Notes: generated from the letters alone by a model not told the origin. A stretch of 5,356 bases of DNA from Oscillospiraceae bacterium (GCA_017405545.1 JAFRAF010000228.1:1-5356); one strand, 5' to 3'. Numbered from the stretch's first letter, positions 1 through 5,022 are shown. Program-made: numbers and translations.

Positions 1-1
1 C

Positions 2-559
2 ATCCTGTCCATCGGCGATGAGATAGATGTATACGTCATCTCCTTCGACCGTGAGAAGAGAAAGATCTCCCTTGGATACAAGAACAAGGGCGAGAATCCC
101 TGGATCACTTTCACCAACACTTACGATATCGGCAGTGTCGCCAATGTAAAGATAGTCAAGCTTATGCCCTTCGGCGCTTTCGCTGAGATCATTCCCGGCG
201 TTGACGGCCTCATCCACATATCTCAGCTCTCCGATCACCGTATCGGCAAGCCTGACGAGGTAGTCGAAGTGGGTCAGGAAGTCGATGTCAAGATTATCGA
301 TATCGACAATGAAAAGCAGAAGGTCTCTCTTAGCATCAGAGCCCTGCTGCAGAAGCCCAGAGTAGAGCCCCAGGCCGAGCCGGACGAGACTGTATATGAT
401 ACAGAGAACGCCCCTGCCGAGGAGCCCGTTGAGGCTCCCTCGGAAGAGCCTGCTGAAGCCCCTGCTGAGATTCCCGCTGAGGCCCCTGCCGAAGCTCCTG
501 CAGAGGAGCCCGCTGAAGCTCCCGCCGAGGAGACTGCCGAGGCCCCCGCTGAGGAGTAA
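2..559 (+). CDS. rpsA: Ribosomal protein S1-type RNA-binding protein, C-terminal part (5' end outside window)
   Basis: The reading frame is open from the window's left edge to TAA at 557-559, giving 185 visible residues. Residues 1-27 are the end of one S1 (OB-fold) domain, finishing in KISLGYK. An NPW linker follows, and then a complete S1 domain at about 41-118 with the typical FGAFAEI, GVDGLIHISQLS and VSLSIRAL segments. The RIGKPDEV stretch is characteristic of the RpsA family rather than of other S1-domain proteins such as PNPase. S1 proteins bind single-stranded mRNA on the 30S subunit; in Firmicutes the homologue is shorter than the six-domain E. coli protein and its role is less certain. 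From about residue 121 the protein is an acidic Glu/Ala/Pro tail, probably disordered. A strong terminator follows, so this gene ends its operon. The domain identity is firm; whether it is the true ribosomal S1 or a paralogue cannot be decided from this part. Confidence 0.87.
   Translation: MLSIGDEIDVYVISFDREKRKISLGYKNKGENPWITFTNTYDIGSVANVKIVKLMPFGAFAEIIPGVDGLIHISQLSDHRIGKPDEVVEVGQEVDVKIIDIDNEKQKVSLSIRALLQKPRVEPQAEPDETVYDTENAPAEEPVEAPSEEPAEAPAEIPAEAPAEAPAEEPAEAPAEETAEAPAEE
410..556 (+). repeat. Imperfect EAPAEEP-type coding repeat (acidic Pro/Ala/Glu tail)
   Basis: The last 49 codons of the S1-type gene consist of reiterated units of the form E-A-P-A-E-E-P with substitutions (V, S, I, T). 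Synonymous codons vary between units (gcc/gct/gca for Ala, ccc/cct for Pro, gag/gaa for Glu), so the protein pattern is better kept than the DNA pattern. The segment has no Lys, Arg, Cys or aromatic residue and is strongly negative, which suggests a flexible linker or disordered tail. Such tails often vary in length between strains. Confidence 0.85.
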
Positions 560-576
560 TTTAATCAGTTGATTTG

Positions 577-610
577 ACCGACCGGGTTTAATTGCCCGGT
601 CGGTTTTTTT
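577..610 (+). terminator. Intrinsic terminator after the S1-type gene
   Basis: A perfect 10-bp GC-rich stem (577-586 with 595-604; core ccgaccggg / cccggtcgg), an 8-nt loop and a run of seven T at 604-610 begin 17 bp after the S1 stop codon. This is a textbook Rho-independent terminator on the plus strand. Confidence 0.94.
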
Positions 611-630
611 CTCAGAAATGCGGAGTATAC

Positions 631-660
631 TTGCTAATAACAGGGAAGATAGTGTATAAT
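631..660 (+). promoter_or_regulatory. Probable sigma-A promoter for the ispD operon
   Basis: A perfect -10 box TATAAT lies at 655-660, with TTGCTA at 631-636 as the -35 box (matching TTGACA at four of six positions) and an 18-bp spacer. It sits between the terminator and ispD, so transcription would start near 667 and give a leader of about 70 nt. It is called from sequence only. Confidence 0.65.
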
Positions 661-671
661 CATCATTGACA

Positions 672-704
672 GGACACGGGATCGAACCGTGAACAGAGCT
701 GTCC
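672..704 (+). promoter_or_regulatory. Inverted repeats in the ispD leader (operator- or hairpin-like)
   Basis: Just downstream of the predicted transcription start lies CACGG (675-679) and its exact complement CCGTG (687-691) around a 7-nt loop. It is flanked by GGACA (672-676) and TGTCC (700-704), which can form an outer stem, although the two arrangements compete for bases 675-676. At this place it could be a 5'-end mRNA hairpin or a repressor half-site pair. On the minus strand the 5-bp stem with loop TTCGATC looks like a tRNA T-arm, but no complete tRNA can be built around it. No function can be assigned. Confidence 0.35.
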
Positions 705-737
705 ATATACAAGCGTGAAAGACTGGAGAGTGAGATC

Positions 738-1478
738 ATGCTCAAGCTGCTGACAAAGCTGGCATATAGTGGAGTAAAATACAAGTGCAAGGGACATTGT
801 ACGGCTGTTGTTCCGGCGGCTGGAGCGTCTGAGAGAATGGGCGGCAGGAATAAGCTGCTGCTGGAGATAGACGGCGTGCCTGTTATTGTTCACACCCTGC
901 GGGCCCTGGAAGCCTGCAAGGAGATAGATGAGATCATACTCGTCGCGAGCGAGGATATGATGTCCGACCTCTCCTTCCTTATAGCGGACTACGGGATAAA
1001 GAAGGTCAGCCAGGTTGTACGCGGCGGTGAAACCCGCCTTGAATCCGTATATAACGGAGTCCTGGCAGTCTCGTCCAAGACCCGCCTTGTGGCTGTGCAC
1101 GACGGAGCGCGTCCCTTTGTAACGCCGGAGCTGGTCAAGGCCGTGGTGAACGAGGCCGCCAAGACAGGTGCCGCCGCGCCCGCAGTACCGATTAAAGACA
1201 CTGTAAAGACCGTCGAGAACTATACTGTCACCGACACACCCGACCGGAAAAAGCTATACGCCATACAGACGCCTCAGGTGTTTTACAAAGCCGTTATCTC
1301 CGCTGCGCTTAAGAACGCATATGAAAAGAGCATCGATGTGACTGACGACTGTATGGCCGCCGAGGCGATAGGCATGAGCATAAGGGTGACCGAGGGCTCG
1401 GAGGAGAATATAAAGATCACAACGCCCTTGGATATGGTCCTTGCAAGGGCCATATACGAGGCGAGGGCAAAGAAATGA
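738..1478 (+). CDS. ispD: 2-C-methyl-D-erythritol 4-phosphate cytidylyltransferase (IspD)
   Basis: IspD joins MEP to CTP to form CDP-ME and pyrophosphate, the third step of the MEP isoprenoid pathway in the cytoplasm. The 246 residues show the family motifs in order. The nucleotide-binding signature PAAGASERMGG is at 26-36, followed by K39. The GGETRLESVYNG segment comes next, then HDGARPF with D122 (equivalent to E. coli D106), TPQVF, VTDD, and ENIKITTP, whose K226 matches the conserved lysine E. coli K213. The ATG at 738 is chosen because GGAGAG at 725-730 lies 7 nt upstream. It gives about 20 residues before the usual N-terminus, including a CKGHC segment, so the protein is slightly longer than E. 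coli IspD (236 residues). ispF overlaps its stop by 4 bp, so the two are translationally coupled. Identification is secure. Confidence 0.97.
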   Translation: MLKLLTKLAYSGVKYKCKGHCTAVVPAAGASERMGGRNKLLLEIDGVPVIVHTLRALEACKEIDEIILVASEDMMSDLSFLIADYGIKKVSQVVRGGETRLESVYNGVLAVSSKTRLVAVHDGARPFVTPELVKAVVNEAAKTGAAAPAVPIKDTVKTVENYTVTDTPDRKKLYAIQTPQVFYKAVISAALKNAYEKSIDVTDDCMAAEAIGMSIRVTEGSEENIKITTPLDMVLARAIYEARAKK

Positions 1479-1942
1479 GGATAGGTCACGGCTATGACGC
1501 CCACCGCTTTGCAGAGGGCGAGTTCTGCACACTCTGCGGAGTCAGGATATATTGCGGATACGGCCTGAAGGGCCACTCGGATGCCGACGTTCCCGTACAT
1601 GCCCTCATGGACGCCATGCTGGGCGCTGCGGCTTTGGGCGACATAGGACGGCACTTCCCGGATTCGGATCCGAAATACAGGGGCGCCGACAGCATGGGAC
1701 TGCTTCGCCAGGTTGACTCCATGCTCAGGGATAAGGGATATACCGTCGTCAATGCCGATGTGACAATAGTCGCCCAGAAGCCACGGGTTGCAAAGCATAT
1801 CGAGGAGATGCGCCGGAACCTGGCCGAGGCCATGGGAATAGATGAGGATTGTGTGAACGTAAAAGCCACAACTGAGGAGGGCATGGGCTTTACCGGCGAG
1901 GAGCTGGGCCTTGCCGCCCACGCGGTGGTGCTTATTGACTGA
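1475..1942 (+). CDS. ispF: 2-C-methyl-D-erythritol 2,4-cyclodiphosphate synthase (IspF)
   Basis: IspF cyclises CDP-ME 2-phosphate to MEcPP with release of CMP, two steps after IspD in the MEP pathway; it works as a homotrimer with a divalent metal at each active site. The 155-residue length is normal. The metal ligands D8, H10 (GHGYDAH) and H42 align with the E. coli residues of the same numbers. The flexible-loop segment GHSDADV around H34, the DIGRHFPDSDP segment and the T132/T133/E135 cluster followed by GFTGEELG are all present. Its ATG overlaps the ispD stop as ATGA, so it is read by reinitiation or coupling. In many bacteria ispD and ispF are adjacent or even fused, which agrees with this arrangement. 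All active-site residues I can check are conserved. Confidence 0.97.
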   Translation: MRIGHGYDAHRFAEGEFCTLCGVRIYCGYGLKGHSDADVPVHALMDAMLGAAALGDIGRHFPDSDPKYRGADSMGLLRQVDSMLRDKGYTVVNADVTIVAQKPRVAKHIEEMRRNLAEAMGIDEDCVNVKATTEEGMGFTGEELGLAAHAVVLID

Positions 1943-1955
1943 CAGGACAAAATAC

Positions 1956-1985
1956 GTCCCCCCGCATAGAATGGTGCGGGGGGAT
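1956..1985 (+). promoter_or_regulatory. Strong hairpin that contains the Shine-Dalgarno of the next gene
   Basis: A perfect 10-bp stem, TCCCCCCGCA (1957-1966) with TGCGGGGGGA (1975-1984), encloses an 8-nt loop and can add one G-T pair. It begins 14 bp after the ispF stop. The 3' arm carries the only plausible ribosome binding site (GGGGGGA, 1978-1984) for the gene starting at 1990, so folding would hide it. There is no T run after the stem (only atattt), so it is a poor intrinsic terminator. It could tune expression between the ispDF half and the downstream pair, or protect the 3' end of the ispDF mRNA. Confidence 0.7.
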
Positions 1986-1989
1986 ATTT

Positions 1990-2241
1990 ATGGAGAAATA
2001 CTATATATCGAGCCGCTCCCTTACCGAATCCCAGCGCATGCAGAGAGCGCTTGAGCGGGCGGGGATAAGGTCTGCCGTCGTGAAACTGCCTGCAGGCCTT
2101 TCCGAAGGGGGCTGCGGCTATGCTCTGAGTCTGACGCGGAGGATTGAGGACGCGGTTGAGACCCTTAAAAGGGCAAATATAAAACTGAACAGGATCTACG
2201 TGACCTCCGGTGAGGGTGTTTTCAGGGAGGTCATGTATTGA
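1990..2241 (+). CDS. DUF3343-type putative Se/S carrier-like protein
   Basis: This is a small 83-residue protein with a single cysteine, C42, in the segment GGCGYAL. A short N-terminal strand (KYYISSRS), a helix with the pattern RMQRALERAGI, a strand with VVKLP and the cysteine loop match the pattern I know for DUF3343 (putative Se/S carrier-like family). The family is usually 70-90 residues and has a conserved Cys in a CG-x-AL context. Family members are commonly next to cysteine desulfurase-like genes and have been linked by comparative genomics to selenium or sulfur trafficking; the biochemical role is not settled. No signal peptide or membrane segment is visible. The ATG at 1990 is 5 nt after a G-rich Shine-Dalgarno that lies in a hairpin. 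The stop overlaps the next gene by 4 bp, so the two products probably work together, with C42 as a possible persulfide or selenide acceptor (inference). Confidence 0.78.
   Translation: MEKYYISSRSLTESQRMQRALERAGIRSAVVKLPAGLSEGGCGYALSLTRRIEDAVETLKRANIKLNRIYVTSGEGVFREVMY
2224..2230 (+). promoter_or_regulatory. Ribosome binding site that fixes a TTG start
   Basis: AGGGAGG lies 7 nt before TTG at 2238-2240, the ideal distance. The nearby ATG at 2233-2235 belongs to the upstream frame (it reads Met-Tyr-stop) and is too close to the Shine-Dalgarno. The TTG is also exactly where the conserved family N-terminus (IYLDNAATT) requires a start. Confidence 0.8.
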
Positions 2242-3368
2242 TATATCTGGACAACGCGGCCACTACTCTTAAAAAGCCGCCGGAGGTCATAAGACGTGTC
2301 AAGGAGGCGGTGAGCTGTATGAGCTCACCGGGCAGGGGCGCCCATCAGTGGGCCGCTGAAGCGGCGGAGACCCTCTACCGCTGCAGGGAAAAGGCAGCTG
2401 AACTGTTTGGTGTAACGGAGCCCGAGCGGGTGGTGGTTACATTTAACGCCACCCACGGACTGAACATAGCCGTCAGAAGCCTTGTAAAGCCGGGGGACAG
2501 GGTTCTGATTTCCGGATATGAGCACAATGCGGTACTCAGACCTCTGCATGCGCTCGGAGCGAAGGTCGAAGTGTTTCAATCTGAGCTGTTTGAGCCGGGG
2601 AACTGCCTGCTGGCATTTGAGAGCCGTCTGACAGAGGATACGAAGCTGGTCGTTTGCAATCACATATCAAATGTCTTTGGCTTTGTTCAGCCTGTTCAGG
2701 CCATCGCCAGAGTCTGCCGGGAGCGAGGGATACCCCTTGTTATCGACGCCTCTCAGTCAGCCGGAGTGGAGAAGATAAGCTTTTCGGAGCTGCAGGCGGC
2801 ATTCATAGCCATGCCGGGACATAAGGCCCTGTATGGGCCCCAGGGTACGGGCATACTCCTGTGCGGCTGCGACGATCCCGTTCCGCTGCTTTACGGGGGC
2901 ACGGGCAGCGATTCAAAGCCCGTCACTATGCCCGAATATCTGCCGGACAGGCTGGAGGCGGGCACCCACAACATGCCGGGACTTGCGGGACTTGAGGCGG
3001 GTCTGGATTTTGTACTGGAAAAAGGCACCGAACGGATAAGCGCCTACGAGAAAAAACTGATGGGGTATCTGACCGAAAGCATGAGGCGAATCGGGAAAAC
3101 AGAGCTCTATGCCTCGGAAAAGACTGCCCATCAGGCGGCTGTTCTGTCTTTCAACATACCCGGTATGGAGCCCGAGACCGTAGCCGAGGAGCTGTCAAAG
3201 AGAGGCATAGCCGTGCGTGCGGGCCTGCACTGTGCGCCCCTTGCCCATGAGACAGCCGGGACTGCGGGAACAGTCCGGGCGAGCCTGTCAGTGTTCACGA
3301 GCAGGAGAGAAGTAAACACCTTTTTAAACGCGGTTGAGGACATAGCCGGACGGCACAGACTGAGCTGA
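2238..3368 (+). CDS. Cysteine desulfurase family protein (class V PLP aminotransferase fold)
   Basis: The 376-residue protein is of normal length for the cysteine desulfurase family and begins with the signature YLDNAATTLKKP. Such enzymes use PLP to remove sulfur (or selenium) from cysteine (or selenocysteine), leaving alanine and an enzyme-bound persulfide. Visible active-site features are H96 (YEHNAV, stacking on PLP), D170 and Q173 (VIDASQSAG), the Schiff-base lysine K196 (PGHKALYGPQGTG) and the catalytic cysteine C332 in GLHCAPLAH. The HCAPL form and the short Cys loop resemble CsdA/SufS-type enzymes rather than the NifS/IscS type. The best family match I recall is the subgroup called 'cysteine desulfurase family protein' (TIGR01977, EF2568-like). 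It is not named sufS because no suf genes are visible. It starts on TTG, overlaps the DUF3343 gene by 4 bp, and has no terminator of its own directly behind it. The DUF3343 product is the natural candidate sulfur or selenium acceptor. Confidence 0.92.
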   Translation: MIYLDNAATTLKKPPEVIRRVKEAVSCMSSPGRGAHQWAAEAAETLYRCREKAAELFGVTEPERVVVTFNATHGLNIAVRSLVKPGDRVLISGYEHNAVLRPLHALGAKVEVFQSELFEPGNCLLAFESRLTEDTKLVVCNHISNVFGFVQPVQAIARVCRERGIPLVIDASQSAGVEKISFSELQAAFIAMPGHKALYGPQGTGILLCGCDDPVPLLYGGTGSDSKPVTMPEYLPDRLEAGTHNMPGLAGLEAGLDFVLEKGTERISAYEKKLMGYLTESMRRIGKTELYASEKTAHQAAVLSFNIPGMEPETVAEELSKRGIAVRAGLHCAPLAHETAGTAGTVRASLSVFTSRREVNTFLNAVEDIAGRHRLS

Positions 3369-3370
3369 GT

Positions 3371-3399
3371 TTGACAAATGGCGGTTTAGATGATAAAAT
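3371..3399 (+). promoter_or_regulatory. Strong sigma-A promoter upstream of rsmA
   Basis: A perfect -35 box TTGACA (3371-3376), a 17-bp spacer and TAAAAT (3394-3399, one mismatch) preceded by TGA, an extended -10 element, form a near-consensus promoter. It begins only 2 bp after the stop codon of the cysteine desulfurase gene. The start of transcription is expected near 3405-3408, about 165 nt before the rsmA start codon. Confidence 0.83.
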
Positions 3400-3486
3400 T
3401 TCACATCAAATACGCGGCGCGGTGAGGACTGCGGAATACTGACATTGTGCTGAGCAGAACAGCCCCGCGCTTATTGAGAGAGTATT

Positions 3487-3516
3487 CGCCGCAGCCCTTT
3501 TTTACGGGCTGCGGCG
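3487..3516 (+). other. Perfect 11-bp hairpin, mutually exclusive with the terminator-like helix
   Basis: CGCCGCAGCCC (3487-3497) pairs exactly with GGGCTGCGGCG (3506-3516) around the loop TTTTTTAC. The T run lies in the loop and not after the stem on either strand, so the hairpin is not itself an intrinsic terminator. It takes up the 3' strand of the upstream long helix and the T run, so it would behave as an antiterminator if the leader is an attenuator. Confidence 0.75.
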
Positions 3517-3558
3517 GCAGTACCGTGATAATGCGGCTCCGAATGAATGCCGGGGCCC

Positions 3559-3563
3559 GGGAG
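3559..3563 (+). promoter_or_regulatory. Ribosome binding site deciding the rsmA start
   Basis: GGGAG lies 9 nt before ATG 3573 but only 3 nt before the in-frame ATG 3567, which favours the second ATG. Its extended form GGAGC (3560-3564) is complementary to GCTCC at 3536-3540, so the site may be partly hidden in a 5-bp stem. A stem that short could be chance. Confidence 0.6.
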
Positions 3564-3572
3564 CGAATGAAA

Positions 3573-4430
3573 ATGGACCTGTGTAGCTTAAAGGATATAC
3601 GCCCGATACTGGAGAAAAACGGCTTTCATTTCTCCAGATCCAAGGGCCAGAATTTCCTCATAGACAGCTCTGTGCCGAGGAGGATCGCAGAGTATTCCGG
3701 CATAGACAGGGACTGCGGAGTGCTGGAGGTAGGCCCCGGTGTGGGCTGCCTCACAAGGGAGCTTACGCAGAGGGCGGAGAAGGTCGTAGCGGTGGAGCTG
3801 GACAAAAGACTCCTCTCCGTACTGGACGAGACCCTGGCTGGAATTGACAATGTGGAGATCATAAGCGCGGATGTGCTGAAGCTGGACCTTGAGACCCTGG
3901 TGAATGAGAAGCTTGACGGGCTCAGGCCCTGCGTCTGCGCGAATCTGCCCTACAACATCACTACGCCCGTATTGACGAAGCTGATTGACACTGGCCTCTT
4001 CACATCTCTCACAGTCATGGTGCAGAGGGAGGTGGCCAGACGTATGTGCGCCCGGGCAGGGCAGTCGGATTACGGGGCATTTTCCATATACATACGCTGG
4101 CATTGCGAACCGGAGATACTCTTTGACGTGGCCCCCGGCTGCTTTTACCCGGCGCCCAAGGTGACTTCATCGGTCATACAGCTCACAAAAAGGGAAGTTG
4201 CCCCGGAGCCTGTGGATGAGGCGCTGTTTTTCAGAGTTGTGAGAGCAGCCTTTTCACAGCGCAGAAAGACTCTGCTAAACGCCCTGTCTGCCGCTTTCGG
4301 AAGCAGTATTCCACGGGAGCGGATGGGGGAGCTGATATACTCCGCCGGACTGGAGAAAAACGTGAGAGGCGAGGCTCTTGACATAGGCGAATTTGCCGTG
4401 CTGTCGGAGCTTATAGGAGGGGAACTGTGA
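3573..4430 (+). CDS. rsmA: 16S rRNA (adenine1518-N6/adenine1519-N6)-dimethyltransferase (RsmA/KsgA)
   Basis: RsmA uses S-adenosylmethionine to dimethylate two adjacent adenines in the 3'-terminal hairpin of 16S rRNA during late 30S maturation. From ATG 3573 the protein has 285 residues, normal for the family. Motifs in order are RSKGQNFLID (22-31), SAM motif I EVGPGVG (52-58), AVELDKRL, the acidic SADVL segment, catalytic motif IV NLPYNITTP (from N124), QREVARRM, APGCFYPAPKVTSSV and FSQRRKTLLNAL (from F227). The frame stays open upstream to GTG 3447, but those extra residues would be encoded by the leader hairpin and are not family-like. ATG 3567 would add two residues. Its stop overlaps the DNA glycosylase gene by 4 bp. 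Loss of this enzyme gives kasugamycin resistance in well-studied bacteria. The distantly related Erm enzymes methylate 23S rRNA, but the NLPYNITTP motif, length and C-terminal domain favour RsmA. Confidence 0.95.
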   Translation: MDLCSLKDIRPILEKNGFHFSRSKGQNFLIDSSVPRRIAEYSGIDRDCGVLEVGPGVGCLTRELTQRAEKVVAVELDKRLLSVLDETLAGIDNVEIISADVLKLDLETLVNEKLDGLRPCVCANLPYNITTPVLTKLIDTGLFTSLTVMVQREVARRMCARAGQSDYGAFSIYIRWHCEPEILFDVAPGCFYPAPKVTSSVIQLTKREVAPEPVDEALFFRVVRAAFSQRRKTLLNALSAAFGSSIPRERMGELIYSAGLEKNVRGEALDIGEFAVLSELIGGEL

Positions 4431-5014
4431 AAGCATTGCCGCGGGAATTCTATGACGGCTGCACTGTGGATATTGCCAGAGCCCTTCTGGGCAAGAAGCT
4501 GGTCCGGACCACAGACGAGGGCGTCACAGCCGGATATATCGTGGAGACCGAGGCCTATATGGGCAAGGCCGACCCGGCGGCCCACAGCTATAAGGGTATG
4601 TCCGAGCGGGTCAGGGTGCAGTACGGCCCCCAGGGCATGAGCTATATATACATGATATACGGCGCGCATTACTGCTTCAACATAACTACTGGCCCCATCG
4701 GCAGACCGGAGGCTGTGCTTGTCCGCGCGCTGGAGCCCTGCGAGGGCCTGGAGCTCATGGAAAAACGCAGGAGGACGACGAAGCTGTTCAGCCTCTGTTC
4801 CGGTCCGGGCAAGCTCTGCAAGGCCATGGATATCACGAAAGCCCAGTATGGGACGGATTTGTGCAATATACACAGCGGATTGTACATATGTGAGGGCATA
4901 GTCCCTGAAAAGACGGTGGCCTCAAAGCGCATCAACATAGATTACGCGGGTGAAGCGAAAGACTGGCTGTGGCGCTTTACAATAGATGGAAATCCGCATA
5001 TTTCCGTAAAATGA
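4427..5014 (+). CDS. aag: 3-methyladenine DNA glycosylase, AAG/MPG family
   Basis: This 195-residue protein belongs to the alkyladenine DNA glycosylase fold, a monofunctional base excision repair enzyme that removes alkylated or deaminated purines such as 3-methyladenine and hypoxanthine. Comparison with human AAG from memory puts the catalytic glutamate at E42 (VETEAY; human E125), then Y44 (Y127), H53 (H136), Y75 (Y159), the DNA-intercalating Y78 (Y162), N85 (N169) and R100 in VLVRALEP (R182). The SGPGKLCKAMDI segment is also family-typical, as is the RINIDYAGEAKDWLWRF end. The region 58-69, which in most relatives contains RTPRN-M-F/Y, here reads with Ser-Glu-Arg and Gln instead, a mild divergence. 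The GTG start is set by AGGAGG at 4415-4420 with 6-nt spacing and overlaps the rsmA stop as GTGA, so it is translationally coupled. A terminator follows 8 bp after the stop. Confidence 0.94.
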   Translation: MKALPREFYDGCTVDIARALLGKKLVRTTDEGVTAGYIVETEAYMGKADPAAHSYKGMSERVRVQYGPQGMSYIYMIYGAHYCFNITTGPIGRPEAVLVRALEPCEGLELMEKRRRTTKLFSLCSGPGKLCKAMDITKAQYGTDLCNIHSGLYICEGIVPEKTVASKRINIDYAGEAKDWLWRFTIDGNPHISVK

Positions 5015-5022
5015 ACACTTGT

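Larger units (their letters stand above)
3405..3572 (+). promoter_or_regulatory. Structured leader of rsmA with competing helices (possible attenuator or small RNA)
   Basis: Hand pairing shows several helices. Helix B is CTGCGGAATACT (3429-3440) with 3481-3494, 12 bp with a 2-nt bulge (3487-3488), extendable past one mismatch by GG/CC, and followed directly by six T (3498-3503), so it can act as a terminator. Helix A is GCGCGG (3417-3422) with CCGCGC (3465-3470), whose 3' strand lies in the loop of B, giving an H-type pseudoknot. A small GCTG/CAGC hairpin (3449-3463) may sit in the same loop. Helix C (3487-3497 with 3506-3516) excludes B. I recognise no known riboswitch consensus or T-box motif. 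It may be an attenuator, a small RNA of about 98 nt (3405-3503) or the terminator of the upstream operon. Confidence 0.5.

Noticed and set aside
675..739. Complete tRNA gene on the minus strand
   Set aside because: Only a T-arm-like stem-loop is present; the region where the 5' acceptor, D and anticodon arms should be does not fold accordingly.
663..1100. Minus-strand open frame covering the ispD leader and start
   Set aside because: Composition is not protein-like for this organism and it is a shadow of ispD.
1283..1921. Long open frame on the minus strand opposite ispF and the end of ispD (212 codons)
   Set aside because: It lies wholly opposite two secure genes, resembles no family, and is explained by codon bias of the plus-strand genes in a GC-rich sequence.
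667..1949. Identical 10-mer TGACAGGACA at 667-676 and 1940-1949
   Set aside because: Several 10-mer pairs are expected by chance in a window this size, and one copy includes the ispF stop codon.
1957..1989. Reading the ispF-DUF3343 hairpin as a full intrinsic terminator
   Set aside because: The stem is strong but is followed by atattt and then directly by a start codon, with no T run, so efficient termination is unlikely.
3447..3572. Extended rsmA N-terminus starting at GTG 3447
   Set aside because: The extra 42 residues would be encoded by a perfect hairpin and a structured leader, do not resemble RsmA, and GTG 3447 has no Shine-Dalgarno; ATG 3573 has one at proper spacing and gives a normal-length protein.
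4145..4873. Minus-strand open frame of 242 codons across rsmA and the glycosylase gene
   Set aside because: It crosses the boundary between two well-supported plus-strand genes, has no family-like motifs, and no promoter or terminator on the minus strand supports it.
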